Numbered from the stretch's first letter, positions 9,605 through 17,678 are shown. The stretch is DNA of 64,000 nucleotides from Chitinophaga pinensis (GCA_945902745.1 CAMDNE010000007.1:62001-126000); one strand, 5' to 3'. Translations and numbers: made by a program. Notes: generated by a model from the sequence alone, not told the origin.

Positions 9605-11212
9605 ATGACTAAAAATAGTATTCTTAAAATCGTTTTTCTTTTCATTTTTTCAATAACAAATATTGTTGCTCAAAACAAGTCTATTGATCTAAAATCAGTT
9701 TGGGAAAACACTAAAAATTCAGATTCTATAAGGTTCAAGGCATTAGCTGACTATTATATTTTAAATAATCAGGCGCAACCAGACGTTGCTCTCAAAGTAT
9801 TAGCTTACTACTACAAACTTGCAAAAGAAAAAAATAATACCAAAGAACTCTACAATGTTGCTAATGACAGAGGTGGTATTTATAGACTAAAAGGCGAATT
9901 AGATAAATCTATGCACTACTATAAAGTGGCAGAAAAATTAGCAATAAAACTAAATAATTCTACCTTAAAAGCAGATATTACAGGTAATATAGGTAATGTT
10001 TATGCAAACAAAAAAGACTATAAACAAGCACTTCAATATTTTTATAGTTCATTTAAAATCTATAAAAATTTAAAAGAGAAAAAAGGAGAATCGAATATGT
10101 TAACTAACATAGGAAGCGTATACCTTTATATACAGAATTACGATTTAGCATTAGAATATTATCAAAAGGCACTTTCAACCATTAAAAATATCGATGTTCC
10201 TCAAAGAAAAAAAGCAGTGATCTACATAAATATTGGCTGGACAAACTATGAACTAAAAAAGTACAAAGAAGCTAAAATATATTACGAAAAAGGATTAAAA
10301 ATAGTAGAGCTTACTAATGATAAGTTTTTTATGGTTTCATGTTATGCGACCTTAGCAAAAATTTACTTGGCGTTAAATGAGATAGAAAAAGCCAGTAATT
10401 ATGCTAAAAAAATGAACACAATTAGCAACGAACTTAAAGTGTCAAGTTTCATAACTGAGGGTCAACTTATTTCTGCGGAATTAGAATTAAAAGAAGGGAA
10501 TATTGAAGCGGCTCTGAAAATGGGGGAATCTATATTGGCCGGGTTAGATAAAAATTCTGACAATGAATTAAAATTAAATCTATATGATCTATTATATAAG
10601 ATTTATCTGGCTGGTAACAATCCGAAAAAATCGTTAGAAATGTATCAAGAATATAGCATTTATAAAGATAGTATGCAATTAGAAAGAAATAAACTTACAC
10701 TCATTAGAGAAGTTGTGAAAATTGAATTTGATGATATACTTGCAGAAAATGAACAAAAACTACAAAAAGAAAAAGCAGAGACAGAATCAAAACACCAACA
10801 AAAAACATACGGTATTATTCTTGGATCAATTATTTTAATAATGGGCATCCTATTTTACTTCAATAGAAACATCAAAAAGAATAGAAAAAAAAGAGACGAA
10901 TTACTTCAAGAAATTGAAAAACTAAAAAGTAATGAGGGGCAAAAACTTGTTCTAAACTCAAATGAATTTCAATTAGTAAGAGAAAAAATTGAGAAATCGA
11001 TTGACAAAGCATTGAACGAAACTGATTGGAACGTACTTAACATTTTACTCAAGGAACCTGATATTACAAACAACGAAATTGCAGAACAAGCATTCATGAG
11101 CGTAGATGGAATTGGTTCATCATTACGAAGAATGTATGTGTATTTTGATATTAAAGAATCCAAATACAAAAAAATAGCTCTTATAACGAAAGCAATTAAA
11201 GCTTCAAATTAA
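9605..11212 (+). CDS. TPR sensor-like protein with membrane helix and C-terminal HTH
   Basis: A Bacteroidota-type TPR regulator. It starts with a signal peptide (ending near VAQ, residue 22), then about seven TPR units (residues 70-380; for example NIGNVYANKKDYKQALQYF and NIGSVYLYIQNYDLALEYY), a coiled stretch, a single membrane helix (about 400-420, YGIILGSIILIMGILFYF), another coiled coil, and a C-terminal region (about 455-535) with DWNVLNILLKEPDITNNEIA and SVDGIGSSLRRMYVYF that looks like a LuxR/NarL-type helix-turn-helix. The topology puts the TPRs in the periplasm and the DNA-binding part in the cytoplasm. The domain order fits regulation of the neighbouring LRR gene, but nothing in the sequence proves this. 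Confidence 0.8.
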   Translation: MTKNSILKIVFLFIFSITNIVAQNKSIDLKSVWENTKNSDSIRFKALADYYILNNQAQPDVALKVLAYYYKLAKEKNNTKELYNVANDRGGIYRLKGELDKSMHYYKVAEKLAIKLNNSTLKADITGNIGNVYANKKDYKQALQYFYSSFKIYKNLKEKKGESNMLTNIGSVYLYIQNYDLALEYYQKALSTIKNIDVPQRKKAVIYINIGWTNYELKKYKEAKIYYEKGLKIVELTNDKFFMVSCYATLAKIYLALNEIEKASNYAKKMNTISNELKVSSFITEGQLISAELELKEGNIEAALKMGESILAGLDKNSDNELKLNLYDLLYKIYLAGNNPKKSLEMYQEYSIYKDSMQLERNKLTLIREVVKIEFDDILAENEQKLQKEKAETESKHQQKTYGIILGSIILIMGILFYFNRNIKKNRKKRDELLQEIEKLKSNEGQKLVLNSNEFQLVREKIEKSIDKALNETDWNVLNILLKEPDITNNEIAEQAFMSVDGIGSSLRRMYVYFDIKESKYKKIALITKAIKASN

Positions 11213-11246
11213 TAGCTTTTCACTACTTTTTTTGAAAATATCTTAA

Positions 11247-11285
11247 CTAAAAACTCATTTTCACTACTAAGCGTGAAATGTTTTG
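11247..11285 (+). repeat. 39-bp direct repeat, left copy
   Basis: CTAAAAACTCATTTTCACTA begins a 39-bp stretch repeated at 12419-12457 with 37 of 39 positions identical. The two copies are 1,172 bp apart and bracket the LRR protein gene together with its own upstream and terminator sequence. Similarity extends weakly on both sides (ATATCT before, TCAAAA after). Confidence 0.9.
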
Positions 11286-11337
11286 AATTACAAATTGTGA
11301 TATTTGATCAAAATAGTATAAACTGAAAACAACAATT

Positions 11338-12324
11338 ATGAAAAAACTTCTTCTACTTCTTGCTTTACCAATGATTGGCTTTGGACAGAATGTAAACATA
11401 CCTGATGCTAACTTTAAAGCAGCATTGGTGGGCAATATAGCGATAAACACCAATGGAGATAATGAGATACAAGTCTCAGAAGCAAGTGTATTCAGCGGAA
11501 CCATTAATGTATATAGCTTAAATATTTTTACCTTATCAGGTATTGAGGCTTTTGTATCACTTACTGTTTTGTTTTGTCAAAACAATCCATTAACAAGTTT
11601 AGATGTATCGGGTTGTCCTGCACTTACTAGTTTGTCTTGCCAGGATTCCCAATTAACAAGTTTAGATGTATCGGGTTGTACTGCACTTACTACTTTGTAT
11701 TGTCCATATAATTCAATAACAAGTTTAGATGTATCGGGTTGCTCTGCACTTACTGATTTGGATTGTTATTATAACGAATTAACAAGTTTAGATGTATCGG
11801 GTTGCACTGCACTTACCCATTTGGTTTGTGCATATAACCAATTAACAAGTTTAGATGTATCTACTTGCACTGCACTTACCTATTTGGTTTGTTCTACTAA
11901 TAATTTAACAAGTTTAAATGTGAAAAATGGTAACAATATTAATATGTATATGTATTTTCTTGCGACTACAAATCCAAACCTAAGCTGCATAGAAGTAGAT
12001 AATGTAGCTTGGAGCAATGCTAATTGGTCTAATACTATAGATGCTACTGCATCTTTTAGTTTAAACTGCAGCGGAGCAGGTATTTCAGACATCAATGAAA
12101 GTAATACCCTAATGATATACCCTAATCCAGCAGTTTCTGAGTTAAATCTTTTAGGAGAAGGTGCTTTTAGCTATCAAATTTCAGATATGTCAGGTAAAAT
12201 TTTACTTCAAGGAGAAGTTAACGAATCTGATAAAATAAGAATAGCTGATCTTAATGCAGGTGTTTACAACATCACATGTATAACTGAAAATAAAATACAA
12301 ACACTGCGATTCATCAAACAATAA
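11338..12324 (+). CDS. Cysteine-rich LRR surface protein with T9SS sorting domain
   Basis: Signal peptide (MKKLLLLLALPMIGFG, cleavage before QNVNIP), a short N-terminal cap typical of bacterial LRR proteins, then about six 21-residue repeats (LTSLDVSGCTALTxLxCxxN, residues 80-200). Every full unit places two cysteines at fixed spacing, so in the export compartment they could form a disulfide ladder. The C-terminal 75 residues are a T9SS type A sorting domain (YPNPAVSELNLLG, DMSGKILLQGE, GVYNITC, QTLRFIKQ). It is therefore probably exposed on the cell surface. It is the second gene of cassette 5 and is flanked by 39-bp direct repeats. A binding role is likely for LRRs, but the ligand is unknown. 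Confidence 0.85.
   Translation: MKKLLLLLALPMIGFGQNVNIPDANFKAALVGNIAINTNGDNEIQVSEASVFSGTINVYSLNIFTLSGIEAFVSLTVLFCQNNPLTSLDVSGCPALTSLSCQDSQLTSLDVSGCTALTTLYCPYNSITSLDVSGCSALTDLDCYYNELTSLDVSGCTALTHLVCAYNQLTSLDVSTCTALTYLVCSTNNLTSLNVKNGNNINMYMYFLATTNPNLSCIEVDNVAWSNANWSNTIDATASFSLNCSGAGISDINESNTLMIYPNPAVSELNLLGEGAFSYQISDMSGKILLQGEVNESDKIRIADLNAGVYNITCITENKIQTLRFIKQ
11590..11925 (+). repeat. 63-bp tandem coding repeats
   Basis: Units begin at 11590, 11653, 11716, 11779, 11842 and 11905, an exact period of 63 bp (21 codons), each opening with TTAACAAGTTTAGATGTATC or a close variant. The first half of each unit is nearly invariant while the codons for the last four residues vary. The last unit is partial and diverged. 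This encodes the LRR stack. Confidence 0.95.
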
Positions 12325-12346
12325 ATAGTAGTTTAAAACTAAATAA

Positions 12347-12370
12347 GAGCGACTTCAGTCGCTTTTTTTG
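12347..12370 (+). terminator. Rho-independent terminator after the LRR gene
   Basis: AGCGAC, loop TTCA, GTCGCT, then seven T. It starts 23 bases after the stop codon at 12324 and ends transcription of cassette 5 before the direct repeat and the attC site. Confidence 0.85.
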
Positions 12371-12418
12371 TAAAAAAAAAATTAAGCGCCTTTTTTCTTT
12401 GTTTGGCTATATCTCTTC

Positions 12419-12457
12419 CTAAAAACTCATTTTCACTATTAAGCGTGAGATGTTTTG
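12419..12457 (+). repeat. 39-bp direct repeat, right copy
   Basis: Second copy of the repeat at 11247-11285, differing at two positions (CTATTAAG for CTACTAAG, GTGAGAT for GTGAAAT). It sits between the terminator of the LRR gene and attC site 5. Confidence 0.9.
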
Positions 12458-12535
12458 TGCTATAACTAATGAGATTTGCGCTCTCAAAACAACACAATAG
12501 AGAATCGTAAAATAGTGTTGCAATAATACGCCAGC

Positions 12536-12667
12536 CCTTAACAGCACCTACCCAAAAGTGGCGAGTACGTTCTTCGTAAGACAGTTTATCGTATATTTGA
12601 AATGCAGTTCTCCGTTTGAAGTTTTGTGGTAAAATCGCCACCTTCGCCAAGCCCGAAACCGTTAGTA
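12536..12667 (+). other. attC-like integron recombination site 5
   Basis: R'' CCTTAAC (12536-12542), R' GTTAGTA (12661-12667), 132 bp. Its right half (AATCGCCACCTTCGCC, AAGCCCGAAA) is nearly identical to that of site 1, 10.8 kb away. The left arm is AAAAGTGGCGA. The outer left arm (AGCACCTACC) no longer matches the outer right arm well. Confidence 0.83.
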
Positions 12668-12699
12668 GCAAACTGTAGTGCACAAGAAAACACTTTCAT

Positions 12700-12737
12700 T
12701 TGCATTATACGTATTTAATTAATATATTTGTACGTAT
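12700..12737 (+). promoter_or_regulatory. Promoter and operator-like palindrome of the toxin-antitoxin pair
   Basis: TTG at 12700-12702 and TATATTTG at 12723-12730 are 20 bases apart, close to the Bacteroidota -33/-7 spacing. The -7 box lies between perfect inverted arms ATACGTA (12707-12713) and TACGTAT (12731-12737). This placement suits autorepression by the antitoxin, a common arrangement. The ATG of the antitoxin is 13 bases downstream. Confidence 0.7.
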
Positions 12738-12749
12738 AAATAAAAAGCT

Positions 12750-12995
12750 ATGGACACAAAATTGACACTTAAACTGGATAAAGAGATAATAAATCGTGCA
12801 AAAGATTATGCTGAATCCAAGAAAATTAGTCTTTCTAAACTAATCGAAAGCTATTTACAGTTGCTTACAAAAGAAAGTTCATCAAAAGACAAAATATCGC
12901 CACTGGTTGAAAGTTTATCAGGTGTTATTGAATTGCCAAAAAAATATGATGACAAAGATGACTACTCAAACTATCTAACTGAAAAATACAAATGA
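12750..12995 (+). CDS. Antitoxin, DUF6364/ribbon-helix-helix-like
   Basis: An 81-residue protein. The N-terminal KLTLKLDKEIINRAKDYAES, followed by LSKLIESYLQLL, reads as a strand plus two helices, the usual DNA-binding half of such antitoxins, and the acidic C-terminal tail (residues 60-81) would be the toxin-binding part. It overlaps the PIN toxin gene by four bases (ATGA). In a cassette array, TA modules are thought to stabilise the array, and this one fills cassette 6 alone. The partner and promoter palindrome make the role near certain; the family name is less so. Confidence 0.88.
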   Translation: MDTKLTLKLDKEIINRAKDYAESKKISLSKLIESYLQLLTKESSSKDKISPLVESLSGVIELPKKYDDKDDYSNYLTEKYK

Positions 12996-13408
12996 CAGAA
13001 AATATATTCGTAGACACAGATGTCATTTTTGACCTTTTAGCGAAAAGAGAGCCATTTTATAAATATTCAGCAAAATTATTTACCCATGCTGACAAACAGG
13101 AATTAACCATTTGTGTTTCTTCATTATGTTTTGGGAATTTAAATTATATATTATCAAAGCAAAAGTCTGCAACAGAAGCAAGAAAAATATTATCAAGATT
13201 TAAAGTTTTAGTAAAAGTTCTGCCCGTTGATGATAAGGTAATTGAATTGGCCTTGAATTCAGATTTTGGGGATTTTGAGGACGCAATACAATACTATTGT
13301 GCAATTGAAAATGGAATCAAAGTCCTTATTACAAGAAATTTGAAAGACTTTAAACACGCAAGAATTCCAGTTTTAACTGCTGAGGAATTTGTGAAACAAA
13401 ATGAATAA
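12992..13408 (+). CDS. PIN-domain ribonuclease toxin (VapC-like, PIN_3 type)
   Basis: A 138-residue PIN domain of normal length. The first acidic residues lie in IFVDTDVIFDLLAKREPF (D8, D10), and the later acidic cluster is in SDFGDFEDAIQYYCA (about residues 90-97), followed by the usual strand VLITRNLKDF. These residues form the Mg2+-dependent RNase site in PIN toxins. The family cleaves tRNA or rRNA; the target here is unknown. It is neutralised by the upstream antitoxin, with which it shares ATGA. attC site 6 starts eight bases after the stop. Confidence 0.9.
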   Translation: MTENIFVDTDVIFDLLAKREPFYKYSAKLFTHADKQELTICVSSLCFGNLNYILSKQKSATEARKILSRFKVLVKVLPVDDKVIELALNSDFGDFEDAIQYYCAIENGIKVLITRNLKDFKHARIPVLTAEEFVKQNE

Positions 13409-13415
13409 TGCCAGC

Positions 13416-13546
13416 CACTAACAGCAAGCAAGCACCAGCCCAGATCTTACTTCGAAACAACAAATAGCTTTTAAAGATTAAATTATATCTTCGGAGTAAC
13501 GATCTTGTGAAAAGTGGGCCGTTCGCCTGCACGCAAACCGTCATCT
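13416..13546 (+). other. attC-like integron recombination site 6
   Basis: R'' CACTAAC (13416-13422), R' GTCATCT (13540-13546), 131 bp. GCCACTAAC here is eight of nine complementary to GTTAGTAGC at the start of cassette 6 (12661). The outline matches site 2: ACCAGCCCA on the left and GTGGGCCGTTCGCCTGCACG, then CAAACC, on the right. R' has lost the GTT core (GTC), so recombination here may be impaired. Confidence 0.8.
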
Positions 13547-13676
13547 GCAATTAATTTATGGCTCGACAACCCACATTTTAGGGATGTCCATAGCTCATGA
13601 GCCATGCTTGTTTTGTCATAGGATTTTGCTGCTGGTTCATTTAATTCCTTTAACAAGGCTAGTAAAAAAATTGGAT

Positions 13677-13704
13677 TAACTTTGAACAGAGAGCAATTTT
13701 GCTC
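13677..13704 (+). promoter_or_regulatory. Promoter of the desaturase operon with downstream palindrome
   Basis: TAACTTTG (13677-13684) fits TAnnTTTG. Seven bases later, in the likely 5' UTR, is GAGCAATTTTGCTC (13691-13704), with 6-base inverted arms, a possible operator. The first start codon follows at 13719. Confidence 0.55.
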
Positions 13705-13718
13705 ACACTTAATTAACG

Positions 13719-14834
13719 GTGAACGTGAGTGTTACAATAGTAAAGTTTAGTGATAAAGATCCTGAGTTCTATGAAGTTGTTAAAGAACGGGTGAACAATT
13801 ATTTTAAAGAGAATAAAATATCTAAACACGCTAATTTTGAAATGAAGCTAAAAACCGTCCTGATCATTGCTCTTTACGTTGTACCATTTGTACTAATGCT
13901 TGCTGGCGTTGTCTCATCCACATGGGCCGTGCTTGGTTTGTGGGCTGTTATGGGCTTTGGGATGGCAGGAATTGGACTAGCGATTATGCACGATGCAAAT
14001 CACGGAGCTTATTCTAATAATGAAAAAGTAAATGACGCTGTTGGTTTCACCCTCACATTCGTAGGCGGATATCGTTTGAACTGGATAATACAACATAACG
14101 TCCTTCACCACTCTTTTACAAATGTAGAAGGGTTTGACGAAGACATCCATCAGAAAGGTGTTATGCGCTTTAGCCCAAAGCAAGGAAGAAAAGGGTTTTT
14201 CAAATTTCAAATCATTTATGCCCCTTTTTTATATGGTTTACTAACCTTAGTTTGGTATTTGTTTAAGGACTTTGCAAAACTTGTCCGTTACAATAAAATG
14301 AGGCTACTCGAAGCACAGGGGAAAACTTTCAAAAAGGCCCTTACCGAAGTTGTTTTCCATAAAACATGGTATACCTTACTATTTATTGTGCTCCCTATAG
14401 CGCTTATTGATCTTCCTTGGTGGGTAATTATACTTGGATATATTTTGATGCAATTTATTTGTGGGCTTATGTTATCCTTAATTTTTTCATCGGCACATGT
14501 AGTTGAAGAAACTGAATTCTATGATGTTGACGAAAACGGTTCAGTAGACAATAATTGGGCAATACATCAGATGCGCACAACGGCTAACTTTGGAAATGAA
14601 AGCAAATGGTTTACTTGGTATGTTGGTGGGTTGAACCACCAAATTGAGCATCATTTATTTCCACATGTGTGTCACGTGCATTATCCTGCCTTGAAAGAAA
14701 TTGTAAAGAAAACAGCTCTTGAATTTAATGTTCCATATCATGAATATAAATCTTGGTTTGGTGCTTTAAAAAGTCATTTTACCTTATTGCATAATTTGGG
14801 TACAGGTAAGGCCGACCGAATGGCAAAAGTATAG
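13719..14834 (+). CDS. Fatty acid (acyl-CoA/lipid) desaturase
   Basis: A 371-residue di-iron membrane desaturase. All three histidine boxes are present: HDANH (91-95), HNVLHH (126-131) and HQIEHH (307-312), with hydrophobic hairpins around 45-90 and 215-260. The last box with Q in place of the first H is usual for front-end/linoleoyl-CoA-type desaturases. It introduces a cis double bond into an acyl chain at the inner membrane. The start is GTG at 13719 (another GTG two codons later). It is first in a four-gene operon with a sulfotransferase, which points to a modified lipid; it follows attC site 6. Confidence 0.92.
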   Translation: MNVSVTIVKFSDKDPEFYEVVKERVNNYFKENKISKHANFEMKLKTVLIIALYVVPFVLMLAGVVSSTWAVLGLWAVMGFGMAGIGLAIMHDANHGAYSNNEKVNDAVGFTLTFVGGYRLNWIIQHNVLHHSFTNVEGFDEDIHQKGVMRFSPKQGRKGFFKFQIIYAPFLYGLLTLVWYLFKDFAKLVRYNKMRLLEAQGKTFKKALTEVVFHKTWYTLLFIVLPIALIDLPWWVIILGYILMQFICGLMLSLIFSSAHVVEETEFYDVDENGSVDNNWAIHQMRTTANFGNESKWFTWYVGGLNHQIEHHLFPHVCHVHYPALKEIVKKTALEFNVPYHEYKSWFGALKSHFTLLHNLGTGKADRMAKV

Positions 14835-14884
14835 TGAAATAAAAGAAGACCATGTTTAATTGTATTACCACTTTTTAATTGCTA

Positions 14885-16000
14885 ATGTCTAAAAAAGAAT
14901 CAGAATACGAGCTGAAAGATCATCAACTTTTTGCTTCTTCAAGAAAAGTTTGGAAAACACTCAAAGCAGAAAATAATATTGCAAAGAGCAAAATGAAACG
15001 TGCTAGAAAAATTTCACTAGTAATAGCTTCGCTAGCTGTTTTTAGAGCGTTACAACAATACATTCTTAAATTCAAAATAAAGGATGTTGAATTGAAAGAC
15101 GACGCTCCAATATTTGTAATTGGACATTGGAGAAGTGGCACAACGCATCTGCACTACTTACTTTCACAAGATGACAGGTATATGCATCTTAGCTCATTTC
15201 AAGCATTTTTTTTCAATATGGCCTTCACTACTAAATGGTTTTTTAAACCTATTCTTAAACGTTTAATGCCAAAAACACGTCCTCAGGATAATGTTAAAGT
15301 TGATGCTGACGCACCAGCAGAAGAAGAACACGCTTTAGTAAATATCACAAAAATGAGTGGTATGCATCTGTTCTTCTTTCCGAGGAATATGTTATACTTT
15401 GATAAATACAATTGTTTCGAGGACATACCAAGTAAAGAATTGCAAGAATGGAAGTCCATCTACTCAAACTTGCTAAAGCAGATTGAAGTATTCAATAAAA
15501 CTGATAAAAAATTATTATTGAAAAATCCACACAATACTGGAAGAATAAAAGTGCTTCAGGAAATGTACCCCAAAGCCAAATTTATTTTCATCCATCGAAA
15601 TCCATATGATGTTTTTAGGTCAACAATTACTCTTTATGAAAGAGCTGTAAAAACACAATTTTTGCAAGAGTTTAGTGATGAAGAATTAAATGAATTGGTG
15701 TTTTATTGTTATGAAAAAATGATGACAAAATATATGGAAAACCGAAAATTGATTCCAGCCAACAATTTAATAGAAGTTGGGTACGATGAACTTATTGACA
15801 ATCCAATTGGTGCATTAGAAAGAATTTATAATCAACTTTCTTTAGGCGAATTCCAAAGCGCAAAACCTAAGCTAAAGTTGTATTTAAAAACGTTAAAAGC
15901 ATACAAAGTAAATCCAAAAGTTCAGTTGGAAACAGAAATAAAAGAACAAATTAAAAAGCGCTGGGATTTTGCGTTTAACGAATGGGGGTATAAAAAATGA
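14885..16000 (+). CDS. PAPS-dependent sulfotransferase family protein
   Basis: A protein of 371 residues. The 5'-phosphosulfate loop is GHWRSGTTHLH (residues 80-90) and the 3'-phosphate site is FIHRNPYDVFRST (about 235-247), both standard for the Sulfotransfer_3 type. A central KNPHNTGR is also a conserved contact. There is a hydrophobic, possibly membrane-associated N-terminal helix near 45-60. It would transfer a sulfuryl group from PAPS to an alcohol, probably of a lipid given the desaturase 50 bases upstream. ATG 14885 was preferred over TTG 14879. It overlaps the next gene by four bases (ATGA). Confidence 0.88.
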   Translation: MSKKESEYELKDHQLFASSRKVWKTLKAENNIAKSKMKRARKISLVIASLAVFRALQQYILKFKIKDVELKDDAPIFVIGHWRSGTTHLHYLLSQDDRYMHLSSFQAFFFNMAFTTKWFFKPILKRLMPKTRPQDNVKVDADAPAEEEHALVNITKMSGMHLFFFPRNMLYFDKYNCFEDIPSKELQEWKSIYSNLLKQIEVFNKTDKKLLLKNPHNTGRIKVLQEMYPKAKFIFIHRNPYDVFRSTITLYERAVKTQFLQEFSDEELNELVFYCYEKMMTKYMENRKLIPANNLIEVGYDELIDNPIGALERIYNQLSLGEFQSAKPKLKLYLKTLKAYKVNPKVQLETEIKEQIKKRWDFAFNEWGYKK

Positions 16001-16623
16001 GTTTATCTCAACATGTAACACTTCGTCCAAGTCAAAGCTATCTTTTTAGTTATGTTTGGCTGGCCTTTGAATTAGTTGGATTTAATTTAATGATTCATTA
16101 TTTCCTCCCGGCGAACTCACTTATTATCTTGACGTTTTTCATGGTTTGCTTTGCCCGGCTGTACTACTGGCTCGATTTTTCACCTGAATCTGGTTTTCAA
16201 ACACTTTTTATTTTAGGGTTAATCCCGTTAAATTGGATTGTATATCATCTTGGATTTTCTTCCCATTTACTTGAAATTTTGTTGTTTTATCAACTGATAT
16301 TGATTACACTCGGTAGCTTTCGTATCTCTAGAACGAAATATATCATGACTGGCTCCTGTATAATTGTTCAATTAATTCGTTCGAAATCATTTGAATTAGA
16401 TAAAACTAGACCCGTTGAACTCCAGCAGCATTCTAGAGGTAAGCTACTCAACTTTGGATGTCTTTTGGTCCCAATTGTTGAATCAGAAAATCCTAGGAAA
16501 CACTTTCTTTCAACTCTTTTGTTCCATAAACGATATAATGCAATATTCTCAGGATTCCAACGAATGGATGGAATCCAAAATCCAAAAGAAGTTATTCAAA
16601 ACTTAAAAAAACATACTTACTGA
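15997..16623 (+). CDS. Uncharacterised membrane protein of the sulfotransferase operon
   Basis: Not recognised. A 208-residue protein whose first 110 residues hold about four membrane segments (near 15-37, 41-57, 64-82 and 88-106) and whose C-terminal half is soluble and basic with no clear motif (RISRTKYIMTGSCIIVQLIR, then FGCLLVPIVES). The start shares ATGA with the sulfotransferase stop and the stop shares one base with the next start (TGATG), so translation is coupled on both sides. It is likely to work with the lipid-modifying enzymes. Confidence 0.75.
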   Translation: MSLSQHVTLRPSQSYLFSYVWLAFELVGFNLMIHYFLPANSLIILTFFMVCFARLYYWLDFSPESGFQTLFILGLIPLNWIVYHLGFSSHLLEILLFYQLILITLGSFRISRTKYIMTGSCIIVQLIRSKSFELDKTRPVELQQHSRGKLLNFGCLLVPIVESENPRKHFLSTLLFHKRYNAIFSGFQRMDGIQNPKEVIQNLKKHTY

Positions 16624-17495
16624 TGAAAAAATCAAAACAACCATGGATAGGAACAATCCCTTTATTTATTGGGATTCTAGCATTCGTAATGGGATTATTA
16701 TTCGTTTTTTTCCTGATAATACAACTCTTACTCTCGCTTTATTTGCCAATCTGGGCTTCGCTAACTGGATCAATTATCGGTTCATTTATTTTATTTGCTT
16801 TGTTTCTCAATACCCCAATACCGAGAAGAAGAAAAGATCCAACATCAGATTTGAACATTGAAGATAAAATAGCCGAAGGTGCATGGTGCTCGGTCTACTT
16901 GAAACAAAATGACAAAAATTTGGTTGTCAAACAGTTATACTTTTGCGGTTGGGGTCATAACGATTATCGAAAGCATAAAGCTTTGGTGATTGGTAAGGAG
17001 AAAATATGTGGGAAATTGAATCCACTAATTCTATGTTTTCTCCACAATTATATGTTGCTGTATCAAATGATAGGTCTAAAGAGAAGGCTGAGATTTGAGC
17101 AAACGATTGACGCCATACCAACTACTTATAACGTTAACTACACAGGTCTCAGATATGAGCAAACTTTCGTCTCCAAAGAATTAACTGTTGAAAATTGTCC
17201 TGAAGATATTGTTGCGCAATTCAAAAAACTAAATGAGGATTTGGAGCGTTGTGGGTTATATCTAGATGATGTTCATGCCCGAAATGTTCGACTGACAGAA
17301 AACGGTCAAATACAAATTGTTGATGGTGAGCTTTATTCAGGAGGAGAGGAATGGATCAAATCTAAGCTCGTGGTACTTATTAACGGTGCGATGGTTTCAA
17401 ATATGGAAAAGGTATTAGGGAATGACAGAATTATTGCTTGGGTTGATCATAGAGAAAGGGTTGATCATATCGTGAAGCAGGCATTTAGTAGTTAG
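16623..17495 (+). CDS. Membrane-anchored kinase-like protein
   Basis: A 290-residue protein. Two membrane helices (about 10-36 and 42-62) come first, then a kinase-fold-like domain: IEDKIAEGAWCSVYLK reads as the nucleotide loop, LVVKQLY as the strand with the conserved Lys, DDVHARNVRL (His218, Asn221) as the catalytic loop and QIQIVDGELY as the metal-binding DFG counterpart. This resembles the small RIO/LPS-kinase type (KdkA, WaaP) more than Ser/Thr kinases. The aspartate of the HRD motif is not in the usual position (Asp before His instead), so activity is uncertain. Last gene of the operon, followed by a hairpin terminator. Confidence 0.75.
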   Translation: MKKSKQPWIGTIPLFIGILAFVMGLLFVFFLIIQLLLSLYLPIWASLTGSIIGSFILFALFLNTPIPRRRKDPTSDLNIEDKIAEGAWCSVYLKQNDKNLVVKQLYFCGWGHNDYRKHKALVIGKEKICGKLNPLILCFLHNYMLLYQMIGLKRRLRFEQTIDAIPTTYNVNYTGLRYEQTFVSKELTVENCPEDIVAQFKKLNEDLERCGLYLDDVHARNVRLTENGQIQIVDGELYSGGEEWIKSKLVVLINGAMVSNMEKVLGNDRIIAWVDHRERVDHIVKQAFSS

Positions 17496-17678
17496 TTTTT
17501 TTTGATAATTGAGCAATAAATTCAAGCTAGAATACTCAAAACTAAGCCTTTTAATTGGGAAAAAGGTAAAACATCGCTTGTACTTCATGCCGAAAAGATT
17601 ATATGCGAGGGTTGGCACTAAAAAAATAAATTGAAGTGTATAGAAACAGTTTCTAATTGGACTTTTAAAAATTGACAA

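Noticed and set aside
11590-11925. CRISPR or non-coding tandem repeat
   Set aside because: Period is exactly 21 codons in frame and encodes an LRR stack.
12339-12683. Minus-strand 114-aa open frame
   Set aside because: It spans the terminator, the direct repeat and attC-like site 5, so it cannot be a real gene.
13350-13550. Minus-strand 66-aa open frame
   Set aside because: Overlaps the end of the PIN toxin and attC-like site 6.
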